A DNA stretch of 64,000 nt from Tetrastigma voinierianum. Taxonomy: Eukaryota > Streptophyta > Magnoliopsida > Vitales > Vitaceae. The notes below the pieces were generated by a model, which worked only from the letters and a program-made list of their open reading frames with translations, did no database searches and was not told the DNA's origin. The DNA lies in assembly GCA_016808115.1 (NCBI GenBank), contig JAEQBH010000986.1, forward strand, positions 620,001-684,000, read 5' to 3'. This document shows positions 33,300-44,330 of the stretch, piece by piece (position 1 is the stretch's first letter; each line of letters opens with the position of its first letter). A program made the position numbers and the translations under genes.

Positions 33300-34977
33300 T
33301 TTGAAATTAACAACCTAACCAAGAGGGTTGAATTGGTTTTCAAAACTTATGACAATAACAAAAATCTTTAATTTAACGTAATAACAATAAATTAAAGATA
33401 AAGATAGAGAAAAACAAAACTCAGATTTATAAAGGCTTGACACTCTCGCCACGTTTACTTCTCCTCAACCTTCAACCCGTGAGGGTTCCACTAGTGGTAA
33501 GCTCCAACCCGAGCTTCTTTGCACTTGGATTATGGCTCCAATGGGCACCTCTTCAAGCAATACACACTCGAAGTTCCAAGCTCCAATCCCGAGCTTGATT
33601 ACACTTGGATTATGACTCCAATTGGCTCTTCACAAAATTTTCAAGCTATACACACTGGAAGCTTTCTCACTTAAGCGCAATGAGACACTCTCTCAAGTTC
33701 TCAAGATATTTCAATTACAACTCAAGCTTTTGATCAACACAAATGTGCACTCTACAATATGCTCATGTAAATGAATGCACTCACAATCTTAGTTTGAGAA
33801 TTGATTCACAAGAGAAATTATCTTTGAGAGGATATACAATAAGTTGCTTAGTTATTTAGTGATCCCCCATACTCTATTTATAGAGTGGGAACTTGGTAGC
33901 ATTTAAGCTGCCAACGGGTCAACCGATTTCTGTACACTAGTCGTTGTGTACTGAAAGTTACCATTTTATAACCGTTGGAATTTTATTGTTGTCCAATCGA
34001 TCAACCTTTTCGCACAACCGATCGACCGTTTCGTCTTATGCACTCCAGGTCACTATTTTATAGCATTTGGAATATGACCGTTGCACTCAACAGGTTGACT
34101 GTTTCACACAACGAGTCGACCGTTTTCTCTTATGGTCTTTGGATGAGCTACTGCATCCAATCAATAAAGTTTCACACCTCATCCAGTTCCCAACCGGTCC
34201 ATCGTTGGCTCTACCGATTTACAAGAATGGAAAACATGCCTTTCTAGACATAATCGGTCGACTGTTTTGACCAACAGGAAAACCAACAGTTGACCTGTTG
34301 CCCAACCAGATGATCTAGACAACTCAACTAGTTTCTTAACACAAAAAGTCGTTTTGGGTTTGTTTCAACTCCGTTTTGCATCAAATCAGTTTCTAAATTT
34401 AAATAACTCTTTTAAGCACATTTTAAGCTCCAAATAACTAAGATTTGATGAACAAAAATGGGTTTTAAAAATATTTAATCAATTTATTAGCCAAACCAAA
34501 GAATCAGAAAGAAGAACATGTATACTTCGAAATGGTTACTTTAAGTTCTTTTCATTCCAAATCAATTTCAAACCTTAGAAAACACTTTTGAATACACTTT
34601 AAACTTTAAATGCATAAGGTTTGATGCTCATGCTTGTGTTTTCAAAAAGATATTCAATTTAGACATAAAAACCGAGTTATGAAAAATATACATGTAAAAG
34701 ATGATATCCTAAAGTGTACCAATGCATTCCACTTTATATAGATCTTCTTAGTTATCGAAATCTTCACTTGATGTTTGTTTTTAAATCTGGTTACATGTCA
34801 TTTTGGTTCTTTATTTGAGTGAACTTCATTTCCAAGTGCTTAATCAACTTCATAATTGTCATCTTTAGCTTGTATTATCTTTATTGGATGCTTGATCAAC
34901 TTCAACCTATCACTCAGCTCAATGTTAACTATTAGTAACCAATAACTTTGGTTTGTTATCATCAAAACCTCAACTAG
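33300..34977. mobile_element. 1.7 kb insertion inside copia gag-pol, unclassified
   Basis: The copia reading frame breaks right after the knuckle and resumes at about 34983. The pentamer AGGTA is found on both sides (33295-33299 and 34978-34982), a candidate target-site duplication. The insert starts tttgaaattaacaac and ends aaaacctcaactag. It has an internal near-duplication of about 80 bases (33499 and 33579, around gctccaac/tcccgagctt) and repeated ccgatcgaccgttt-type motifs (33980-34130). It carries no recognised protein. It may be a non-autonomous LTR-type or other element. Confidence 0.55.
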
Positions 34978-34982
34978 AGGTA

Positions 34983-35261
34983 CCTTTGGGCTAACAATAT
35001 ATTATGCCCAAACTCACTACTCGAATGCATATGTTAGTAGTTGCTTGATGTTAGATGAGACTGTTCCTTATTGGATTATAGACTCAGTAGCAACCAACCA
35101 CATAGCGAGGGAACGAAACTCCTTTGTGAATTTTCGTCAAATTCCAAAAGGAATTAGGATCATCTACATGGAAAATAATACTTTAGCATACGTGCTTGGA
35201 ATCAACACCTGCAAATTGGTGATTCGGAGGGGGCTTATTAGCTAAGTCTAGGGCTTATTGG
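34983..35261 (+). pseudogene. Copia protease fragment
   Basis: YWIIDSVATNHI, followed by RNSFVNFRQIPKGIR and NNTLAYVLGINTCKLVIRR, matches the copia protease block W(I/V)(I/L)DSGATxH(I/M) and its following strands. The active-site DSGA reads DSVA, so the glycine is lost. The frame ends at 35243, about 20 bases before the foldback element. Confidence 0.8.
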
Positions 35262-36366
35262 TAAGGAAAATTGAAACTTGGTTTCTCATATTTTGTCAAA
35301 CATGTAATAACAGAATAAAAAATAAGGTAAACATGCGGTGGAACAATAAACCCACTTTTAAGTAAAAAAAATGCCTTCATATGAGACCCACGTGCTCATA
35401 TCTTTCCTCTCATCTCTCTTGGATCATCTCTCCCTTTCGCTCCTCTCCTCTTTCCTCTCCTTTCCTCTCCTCTCCTCTCCTCTCTCTTATCCCCATTGCA
35501 ACCCCATTGAAGTTACAACATTAATATAACACCCTTAAAACATTAACGTAACATCTTGCTATAATAGAATACTCTTAAAGCCCTAATGTAACAATCTTAA
35601 AATTATTATTAATAAATATATTTAGAGCATTAATAAATATATTTATAATAAAATTTATTATAAATATCTAAATTTATTTTAAAAATCTAAAAATAAAATT
35701 TGATTTTTCATTTAGTAGATTTAAAAATTAAAATAAACTTTAATAAAAAAGTTAAAATAAAGAATAATTTATTATATTTTAAAATAATGATACTTTTATT
35801 TTTTTTAAATTCATTTTGAATATCTACAAAAATTTTATAAATATAAAAAAATATTCAAAATATAAAAATTATAAATATTAAGAATCTTAGAATTTACTTA
35901 TTTATTATATTATTAATATTGTATGCAATATATATGTATGCAATAAATAAGTAAATTCTAAGATTATACTAATATTAGCATTAAACATGTAATAAAGCAT
36001 AAAATAAGGTAAACATTATTTTTATTTTATTTTATTTTTTAAATCTACTAAATAAAAAAATCAAATTGCTTCTTAATTTCTAAATAAATTTAAATATTTA
36101 TAATAAATTTTATTATAAATATATTTATTTGGGCTTGGTATTACACAGCCAAGAAGCGCCACAAATCAAGCAGAGGGAGAGAGGAGAGAGGAGAGAAAGA
36201 AGGTGATTCAAGAGAGATGAAAGACAAGAGATGAGCATGTGAGTCCCATGTAAGAGACATTTTTATCTTAAAAGTGGGTTTGCGATTCCACTACATGTTT
36301 GCCTTATTTTTATGCTTTAATTACATGTTTGACAAATAAGAGAAACAAAATTTATATTTTCCTTAT
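35262..36366. mobile_element. 1.1 kb foldback/MITE with long terminal inverted repeats
   Basis: The outer arms match as inverted copies. The left arm carries taaggaaaat, then gtttctcatattttgtcaaa and catgtaat, then aaataaggtaaacatg, aacccacttttaag, and tcatctctcttgga. The right arm carries the same in reverse complement, ending ttttccttatta. Inner segments pair too (tagtagattt with aaatctacta; cttagaatttac with gtaaattctaag near 35884-35963), so almost the whole unit can fold back. There is a TC-rich/GA-rich pair at 35400-35490 and 36160-36200. No transposase is present. Confidence 0.85.
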
Positions 36367-37420
36367 TATGGTCCCTCCTTTACATTTAAACACTTGGTAG
36401 TAATTAATAAAATTTAAAATTAATAATTAGGTATATTGTCAAAAAATATATGTTGTTTGTATAATTGACCCAAAATAATATAAAATAGTTTATTTTAAAT
36501 AATAATAATAATAATAAGTGAAATAAAATTGGTGTTTCTTATCATGATACAAAATGGGTGGCTTGGAGGGGATTGGGCCCTGGAGAGTCAATTCCGTCGA
36601 GGGTTGGCCCATGATTTATTGTCATTCCATGTCTCCCTTTATGCTGCCATGAAAAGAGGAATCATACAATTTTATTAATGAATTTCATTTATAAAATTCG
36701 TCCAATTGTTCAAAATAAATAAGCAAACATCCTTCCCTCGTAGCATTAAGTATGAGTTTGTTTATTATATAATTCTTTTTTTAATGGTTATAGGAGAGTT
36801 GAAGATAAAAGGTATAAGTCAATAAAACCTACCTCAAATAGTTAAGAGCTTACACAAGCATAGAATAAGAAATGTCTACGGATTGAGTTTAAATGAAAAT
36901 AAATTTGTGAGGAACATAACTAAGTTTATTTTCTTGTAATCATATAAACATAATCATAAAATAGTTTTGTTTTTTTGAATCGTAATCATAAAATAGTCAC
37001 TCACTTACTTCTAGTTTTATAAACTCATCCCCCTTAAAGGTAATAATACTTAAAATGATAAAAAGGTAGGGGTGATAGCTAGAGGTAGTGTATTTAATAA
37101 AAAGAAAAAAGGTAAAATGCTAATTACTTTAGCTAATAATTTGAAATTTGTATTTCATGAACTTGAGTTATTATTTGAGTATATGAAAACATACTTTTCC
37201 TCACCATCATGCATGAGATTCCTCAAATTCATGACTTTGGAATCTTAGATTCTATATATCATAAAACATTTTTTAGGTAAATAAGTATTATTTTATTTGA
37301 TTTTTATAAGTACGACAGAATTATAAATATTTAACAACATAATTTATCTTTCAAATATCCTCAATTAATAACATGATAAAATTAGGAATATCATCCTTTT
37401 TGCCAAATTCTTCTAAGGTT
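36367..37420. other. Intergenic DNA
   Basis: No copia coding sequence is found beyond the foldback element. A short less AT-rich patch at 36540-36640 (attgggccctggagagtc) stands in A/T-rich DNA. No gene recognised. Confidence 0.45.
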
Positions 37421-37770
37421 GGGTTTAGCAGCCGTTATTCATGATAGTGGTGACATGTTTGTGCAAGGTATAACTCTCATTGTTCTTGGTCTATTTGAAG
37501 TTCATGTTGTTGAAGCAATGGCTCTCCGGTTATTCTTCATATCATCACCTCTCTTCGGTTATCTTCGAGTTAGACTCTAAAAATGTATATGTTTTTTCCT
37601 CAACTTGAATGCTTAGAATTATTCTCTTTAGGGCTTAATTTTAAAGTCCAATTACTTTGTTAAAAGACAAGCCAACATGGTAGCTCATTCATTCCTTTGC
37701 TAGTCCAATTATTCTCCTTATTCTTTTCCTCAACCAGGCTCATGCTTTTGAGTAATAAACCTCCAAGACT
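37421..37770 (+). pseudogene. LINE-type RNase H domain fragment
   Basis: In one broken frame the + strand reads LGLAAVIHDSGDMFVQGITL then GLFEVHVVEAMALRLF, and further on VKRQANMVAHSF. These are the standard RNase H-like blocks found at the end of plant non-LTR retrotransposon polyproteins and their relics (DxxG..., E-x-MAL, V-R-AN-xAH). Several stops interrupt it. It is a relic; no reverse transcriptase is seen upstream. Confidence 0.75.
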
Positions 37771-37859
37771 ATATTTTTTATCATGATCTTTAGAATAAAG
37801 GACGTAATGTCTTTCGAAAGATGAAAAATTTGATTCGTAGGATCCCCCAATTAATAATA

Positions 37860-38340
37860 GGTTCAAATTAAATTTTGATGGTTCTAGAGTTCAAAATATT
37901 AGTGTTTCAAGATGGGTTATTAGATATTCTAATGATATTTATTAAAATGGTGCTTGTAGATATATTGATAATTCCTTAATTATTATTACTGAATGTATGA
38001 CTTTAAAAGATAGTATATTAGCTGTCAAGAGAAATGGTTTTTTTAAATTTAGAGATGGAAGGTGACTAAAAAATAGTGATAGATTATTATAATAAGAAGA
38101 TTAATATTTATAATTATATTTTATTATTAATGAAGGATATTTGGAATTTGTCGTATGACTTAAATATTTATGTTTATCATTACGCTTACGTGATAATGTA
38201 ACAAAACCGCTGACCATCTTTGTAAAAAGGGTTCCAAGAGGTCTATATTCTAATGCCGCTACAAATTTCCCTAAAAAAATGCTACAAATATCGCCTACGA
38301 TGGTTATGAGTTTTTTTCCAATCATCTTTGTAAGTTTTTT
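37860..38340 (+). pseudogene. Second LINE-type RNase H domain fragment
   Basis: Immediately after the first copy, the + strand reads KLNFDGSRVQNISV, WVIR, ITECMTLKDSILAVKRNGF, and after frame changes VTKPLTIFVKR, corresponding to NFDGS..., E-x-ALRDGI and AN-xADxLAKKG blocks of another RNase H family member. The two copies differ in sequence, so they come from different elements. The frame is broken by stops. Confidence 0.7.
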
Positions 38341-39203
38341 GTTTGATAATCTTCTTTCATCAAAAAAAAAAAAAACAAAAACAAAAAAATACCTTTTTTA
38401 TCTCAAAAAAAAATTATCATCACTTTTAGTCATTGAGATCGGGACGCGTGCTAAAGATGTGTGGTAGACATATTGAACTTGTTTTGTTGAAGAAGCTGAT
38501 AAAAATATGATATAATTTATGATATTTAACAATAATATTTATAACTTGAAAGCATACTTTTAATAAAAATCTCCCCCTCAAATTTTGAAAAAATATTGTT
38601 TGCATCAATATTTGAACTCAAAGACTTAAATTGAAAGTAAAAGTTAATTGCCATTTAACCATACTTATGCTTTACTTTTGGTCCATCTCATATTAATTTA
38701 AGCTACCTTTGGTTCTCAAAAAATTCTCAAAATAAGGAAATGTATTAAAATAAAATTAAAAATAAATCTAATATATTATTTTTATTTAATACTTCAAACT
38801 CATTTTATTATTTTCATTTGTCATTATAAGCATTAAATAATTTTAAAATAATTAAGTTTCGAAATAGTTTTATGTGTATTTGATTTGCTTTGAGATTTTT
38901 CATAGACTTCCAAACATAAGAAAATCATTTTCTTTAACATTTTTCTTTCCTTAGTACTTTTCGTGAGCTAAGTGCAACCCTAGGCTTTATTTGAAACTTA
39001 AAAAATATTAGAGAAAGAAGAAAAAAAAAACTAAAAACAATGATTTTCCTATGTTTGGTTTTACATGTTTAAACTTTTTTTTCCTCCAAATTTTTTCCTT
39101 CCATTTTTCATTTTTATTTTCTTTCCTGCAAAAGTGGTTTTATTAAAATATTAATATTTTTATTGATCAATTTGTATTTATTTGTAATTAGCAATTACAG
39201 AAA
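38341..39203. other. AT-rich intergenic DNA
   Basis: Poly-A runs and short frames on both strands; no coding motif and no structured repeat recognised. Confidence 0.5.
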
Positions 39204-39408
39204 TGACATAATAATTTGATTTTTGTTATAAATAATTCATTGAGAAATATGAATGACCACACATTTACCAGTGAATAATTATGAATATACTTATTACTAT
39301 ATTAATGAACACCCCTATATATATGGAATCCTTGAGAACAAAAAATAAGGAGAAAAATGACTTCTTGAGCTTTCGTTTCTTCTAGCTTCTTTCCTTTATT
39401 TTATAACA
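39204..39408 (+). repeat. 5' LTR of the split copia element
   Basis: Ends ttttataaca, followed by cgtcattagcacg, the motif that adjoins the LTR in one copia group (usual form ACACGTTATCAGCACG). It contains ccctatatatatgg (about 39313) and aataaggagaaaaatgac, both with counterparts in the 3' LTR. The left edge is approximate. Confidence 0.65.
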
Positions 39409-39776
39409 CGTCATTAGCACGCAGAAATGCACAAACAAAGCCTACAAAATCAAGAATAGATTTTAAGTATGTATTTTTCCTTTTTTTCTTTTCTTTCTTT
39501 TCTAAAAAAATTTTTATATCCAGAAGCTATAAAATGGACCATAGCCCCAAGCTAGCGAAATCTAAGTTGATGTTATTTCTTTCACATTAATTCATAACCT
39601 AAAAATATGCATTCTTCTCTATGTGATGTAACGAGGAAATTCTCAACCATGCCTCAAGTTCTCATTTCAAAACATTACCACTTGAGCTCGTGAGTATATT
39701 ATTATTAAATTTTAAGTTATTGTTATAATTTTCTACATTCTTTCACTTATTTATATACTGTTAATTATTTCAGAGA

Positions 39777-40905
39777 ATGACTAATATCACAAAGCTCGAA
39801 TTTGTTGCCCTTGATATTTCAGGCAAGAATTACTTATCTTAGATATTGGATGCTAAAATTCACTTGGATGCTATGAAAATTGGAAATACCATCAAAGAAG
39901 AAAATATCGCATCCTAACAGGATCGGGCTAAAGCTTTAATATTCCTTCGCCATCATATTGATGAAGGCCTCAAAAGTGAATATCTCATACCAATGATCTA
40001 AATGATCCTCTGTAGCTTCTGAAAGAATGGTAATAATTCATCAAAAGACCGTAATGTATTTCAATGTTCATTATGATTGGATCCATTTACGACTCCAAGA
40101 TTTTAAGCCTGGCCGGTTATTCAGAACTCAAATTTTTGTTCAAAATTATCTCTCAGCTAAAATTATGTGGAGAAAAGGTCTCGGATGAGGACATGCCTGA
40201 GAAAACATATACCATTTTTCACGCCTCTAATATGCTCATGCAGCAGCAATATAGAGAGCGTTATTTTACCAAATATTATGAGTTAATTGCATGTCTCCTT
40301 ATAGCTGAGCAGAATAATGAATTGTTATTAAAAAATCAACAATCTTGCCTTACCAGATCTATAAAATTGCCTAAACCCAATGCCACAATCCAAACTAATA
40401 GACGTGGGCGTGGAGAGCTATGGACAAGGTCAGGCTATAGTCGTGAGCTACATATTTCTTGAATCAAGGTGATTATAATCAACCTCACAATAAGAAAACA
40501 ATTCCACAACCAGGTTAAATCACAGAAATATTAATGAAAGTAACTGGGCCACATAACAAAAGGGTTTATGAGACTGAATGCTATAGATGTGGAATAAAAG
40601 GTCATTGGTCACGTACATGTTGTACGACCAAGTATTTGGTTGACCTTTATCAAGCCTCCATCAAAGGAAAAGGTAACCAAATTTAGACCAATTTTATTAA
40701 TGGTCAAGGGACAATGGATCCCAATGATTCTTATCAAGTCTCCCTCCAAGAAGCTAACAATCAAATTAATGACAATTTCATTGATAATGATGATGCAATA
40801 CCTTTAACTCATTATGATATCTCTAACTTCTTTGAAAATCGAAGTGGAAAAATTGACCATTTGATTGGTATTACACAAGGTACAGATTAATAATATATAT
40901 GCTTA
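39777..40905 (+). pseudogene. Copia gag with zinc knuckle
   Basis: From the ATG at 39777 the frame reads MTNITKLEFVALDISGKNYL and soon hits a stop where tryptophan is expected. It continues in shifted frames: LDAKIHLDAMKIG, ALIFLRHHIDEGLK, then (40100-40400) IISQLKLCGEKVSDEDMPEK, TYTIFHASNMLMQQQYRER, and LLIAEQNNELL. A knuckle CYRCGIKGHWSRTC (about 40582-40625) fits CX2CX4HX4C. The order and wording are those of the Retrofit-type copia gag. It has several frameshifts and stops and no intact frame. Confidence 0.85.
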
Positions 40906-40980
40906 TTATGTTACTTTTTATTACATATTTAATACAAATTGAGTTCTTCTATATAAATTTTGTCTTTTTTTTGAAGATAT

Positions 40981-41291
40981 ATGAATCATTCTCTTGGAGA
41001 TGCATGTCTTGTTGATTGTGCCACAACTCACACAATTTTACATGATAAGAAATATTTTTCAAACTTAACTTTAGTTCTATTTAATGTTCAAACTATCTCA
41101 GGCCCCGTTGACCTAATTAAAGGCTCCATAATAGCTACTATTGTTCTGCCTAATGGCACCAAGTTTCAAATTGAAGATGCCCTTTATTCTAATAAATCTA
41201 ATCAAAATTTATTTAGTTTCAAGGATATTTTTCGAAATGGATATCACATTGAAACTATGAATCATAATGGAAATGAGTATTTACTTATTAC
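40981..41291 (+). pseudogene. Copia protease/integrase start, interrupted
   Basis: GDACLVDCATTHTILHDKKY carries the copia protease block, with the usual D-S/C-x-T: the catalytic aspartate is present in VDCATTH. It continues with FNVQTISGPVDLIKG and NGTKFQIEDALYSNKSNQNL and then NGNEYLLIT, where a gypsy LTR begins at 41292. The remainder of the domain continues from 53357. Confidence 0.85.
41287..41291. other. Target-site duplication, left copy (ATTAC)
   Basis: The five bases ATTAC precede the gypsy 5' LTR and recur at 53357-53361 right after the 3' LTR. Confidence 0.9.
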
Positions 41292-41585
41292 TGTGGGTAC
41301 CATGGGCCTGGGCTCGGTTCCCCTAGCCAACCGGCTTAGCCTAAGGGCCCCGATGGGACCAGGCCCTAATGAGGCCTAGCCAACCAGCCCAGCCCAAGGG
41401 CACCAAATGAGGTACGACATTCTCAATTGAGATAACTACGCCTGACCGCCTTCAAAAGGTAACTTTGTTATCTGAGGGACGACTAACACCACCGCCGCCT
41501 TCTGTTTGTTTTCGCATGTTGCACCCGGGATCAGGATCGTGAATGCCCCGACGATCCACTGAATCTGAGAATTCCTGAGACTACA
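41292..41585 (+). repeat. 5' LTR of the Tat element, with internal deletion
   Basis: Starts TGTGGGTACCATGGGC and ends GAGACTACA. It matches the 3' LTR at both ends, including caccaaatgaggt and tgcgacattctcaatt-like blocks, but lacks some 330 bases present in the middle of the 3' LTR. Confidence 0.85.
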
Positions 41586-41607
41586 ATCGGGCGCCCCGTC
41601 TCCGGGA
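41586..41607 (+). other. Tat-type primer-binding site
   Basis: atcgggcgccccgtctccgg lies directly after the LTR and resembles the Tat primer site TGGCGCCGTCTGTGGG with changes. An equivalent motif, closer to consensus, is at 63801 on the other strand. Confidence 0.6.
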
Positions 41608-41726
41608 AACACCGAGCAACAACTCGCAGGCGACACGCAAGAGCTCAAAACACCCGCCTCCCGTGCAGATCTCCGACCGCTTCGACCATTCTCGAACATC
41701 CCACCGTGATCAGCGAACCAACCGTC

Positions 41727-43255
41727 ATGTCCAACAACCCAGCAAACCATCCCCCTGAAGACCAGTTCCTCCTCTGGCGCCAAGAAATGGAGGCAAGACA
41801 AGAGGAGCAGGCCAAGCAGATGGCTGTCACAACGAACACGCAAATTGGTCGCGGAGGATAGTTTGGTTTATGAGAACCCTGGGCTGGGGGCCAAACAGTC
41901 AGAAATCACGGACCCCGCCCACCTCCTCCTCTGACCCCATCCCGACAAAGGCTAGGAGTTCGTTGTACCCGACGACATTGACCTACCGGCGGATGACGAG
42001 TTATCTTTCGACAGCTCTCCGCTCCCATGGCGTCTCATCCCTTTAACGCCGCGGCCCAATCCGTAAAAGGCCCCTCTGCCGACCTGTACCCGATCCATTA
42101 GTACCGCAGAACACCTGACATGGAGAGAAGCTCACAGGACCGACGCCAGCCAGCAAGCTCATGAAGAGCCCAACGACCCGAGGGTGCCGCCCCACCTACT
42201 CATCCATGTACCCTCCTTTCTGTTGCCACCGCCCCACACATGTTTTTTCTCCTCCGCCTCCGAGGACCACAACACATGCCTCTCCCTGGCCAAGAGACTG
42301 ATTATGATCCTCCCCACTAGCTTCGACGCCAGCCCTTCGCCATGTACGACACAGCCTCTTCGATCCGTACGATCACATGTCAGATTTCAACTAAACGATG
42401 ATCTCAGCCCGGGACGACGACTCTCGTAAAGTACCCCCACACCCTTAAGGGCCTTGGATGGCCCGGTTCCACGTTTTTTCTCCGAGAGTGGGTCAATAAA
42501 CTACCCGGGCGAAGCCAGGCCAGGTTCGTCTCCCGCATTCAAGGTTCTCGCTAGGGCGTAAAGGGAATATCAAATCTCCAAAGTTATCCTCAAACTGAAA
42601 GACTTAATCCATCCGACTTCACATCGAGGTTCCTACAAGTCATCGCAAGAGATCAGATTACAAGAGATTCGGCCAAAACATCCAAAGAAGCTTCGGGGCC
42701 GACCAACCTGCTCTTCCAAATTTATCCCTAGATCCGCCTCAAGAATTATGGAAGAATTGTACTGGCCAGGGCGATAAGCTCTCCACTGAAAGACAACATT
42801 CAAAGCCGCAGACTATAATGATAACCACCAATTAAGCGGCCACCAAAAAACTTCCAGCGAATAGAAGAAGCAGCGACGAAAACAAGGGTCGGAAGCGCCC
42901 AGTGGATCAGGCTTGAAGGCGATCAAAAGAAGGCCCTCAGGTTCACTCATCTCAACATACTTTATATTTGGCTCCACCCCTTATCAAGGGACCTCCTCGA
43001 TTTAGTGGCCCCCGCTTTATGAGAGCGAGCCTAGACCAAGCGCAAACGAATCGAAGTAAGTGTGATTATCATAGGGACTATAGCCCTGAAACCAACCAAA
43101 GCTTCCAAATTCCTAGTGGAAGCGATTTAGTTTGGGCACCTGAAGGTATATTCGAGAGCCCGGCCAGGGTGCGATCGCTCCCACAGTTGACAGGGTCGTT
43201 GTTGATATTGAGCATGCCTCGGGCCCCCGACCATCAACTTTATACTGGGGGGATC
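41727..43255 (+). pseudogene. Tat gag, degenerate
   Basis: ATG at 41727 opens MSNNPANHPPEDQFLLWRQE and an E/Q/A-rich helical stretch typical of Tat gag N-termini, then a stop. Beyond that most blocks are lost until CDYHRDYSPETNQSFQI (about 43055-43110), which corresponds to the C-x(2)-H-R-x-H-G-H-x-T-(E/D)-x-C-F-x-L motif that ends gag. In it the second cysteine and a histidine are replaced. The protein is inactive. Confidence 0.65.
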
Positions 43256-43263
43256 GGCCCGAT

Positions 43264-43870
43264 GTGATGTCGATCCAGCGGGGAGGAGAAAAATGCCGGA
43301 CGGCGCCGGTAAAGCGAGGTAAACAGGTCATTACCCTCATTCTGATACCTCGTACTTTACTATGTGTATTAACAGTTTTGATGTGCACATGGTCCTCGTC
43401 GATCCAGGCAGTGCAGCCGATTTACTACACCTCCCGACCTTTAAGCATATAGAGTCAGCTTGATCGTGCTGGATTCATTGGCGAGGGTTTTGTGCGGGTT
43501 TAATGGGATTTACCACGTTGACGGTTGGGGACATCGCACCTCGATCTAGGCGGGTGCGAGTAGCTAAACCGTCTTGTTCTCGGTGGTAGAGAACTTGGGG
43601 CCCATCTGATGCCATCTTGGGTCGGGCTTAGCTCCCCACCATGAAACAGTACCTCAAGCGCACCACCCATAATGACTACGTGCGCGGGTAAGTCGACCTT
43701 GAGGAAGCGATTAAGCGCCGCGGCAATCTTTATCAGCTCGTGCGGGGGCGCGAAGCGAAGTGCTCCGGTGAACCATCCGCCCGAGGATCAACCTCGGCTG
43801 ACGCCAATCACAGGTCATCCGCTCGGCTTTGCCTTGGGAGCGAGGCGTAGTAATTGATCCCTTGGCAACC
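43264..43870 (+). pseudogene. Tat aspartic protease, broken
   Basis: Across three frames the blocks VLVDPGSAAD, LPTFKHIES and GFNG appear, the last being the flap-side loop (normally VGFNG), then DAILG in DAILGRA. These are the D-S-G-S-S-A-D ... G-F-N-G ... N-A-I-L-G-R landmarks of Tat-type protease. The active-site triplet is DPG instead of DSG. The following stretch LRKRLSAAA- is decayed. Confidence 0.6.
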
Positions 43871-44330
43871 ACACCTCTTAACGGGTCGGACAGATGCATA
43901 TATGTTAGTACCCTCTGTCCGGAGGAGAAACCCAAATTATGCCATGCTCTGATTGAAACGCTGATGTATTTGCTTGGACCCATGCGAGATATGGCCGGTC
44001 GCCCATTACCGCCTCACACGAGACTAAATGTCGCCCCGTCCCATGAAGTCCGTTAGACCAAGTGAGGCGCTTTCATCGAATCGCCGCCCAGTAAATCCGG
44101 GCCAAGGAGTCGATAATCTTATAACGAGTTGCTCCAGGCTTGATTCATGCCGGAATGGCTGGCTAGCGCGCGTGGTGGTTGTCGAGGAACAAATTGAGTA
44201 TGTGGATTACGGACCTCGATGGCGCTGTCAAGAGCGACTTCCCTCGCCCGCGTAGATGTCCGGATTATGGACGCTTCGGCCGGGCATGAAATGATATCTT
44301 TTCTGGATGCCTTCTCGGGATGCGAAGTTG
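43871..44330 (+). pseudogene. Tat reverse transcriptase N-terminal half
   Basis: Motifs: PEEKPKLCHALIE, LGPMRDMAG (corresponding to W-x-x-x-D-M-P-G), LNVAPSHEVRQ and DWLARVVVVE-like blocks in shifted frames, then SAGHEMISFLDAFSG, which contains the first catalytic aspartate. Immediately afterwards the sequence changes to RNase H. The palm with the YVDD catalytic pair is absent, a deletion of some 500-600 bases relative to intact elements. Confidence 0.75.

Larger units (their letters stand above)
30711..35261 (+). mobile_element. Ty1/copia element, truncated and interrupted
   Basis: A TG...CA LTR (30711-31051) is followed by a primer site, gag with a zinc knuckle (about 32640-33297), and the start of the protease/integrase polyprotein (34990-35250). 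A foreign 1.7 kb segment separates gag from protease. After 35261 the coding sequence stops at a foldback element, and no reverse transcriptase, integrase core or 3' LTR follows, so the 3' part of the element is missing. Confidence 0.75.
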
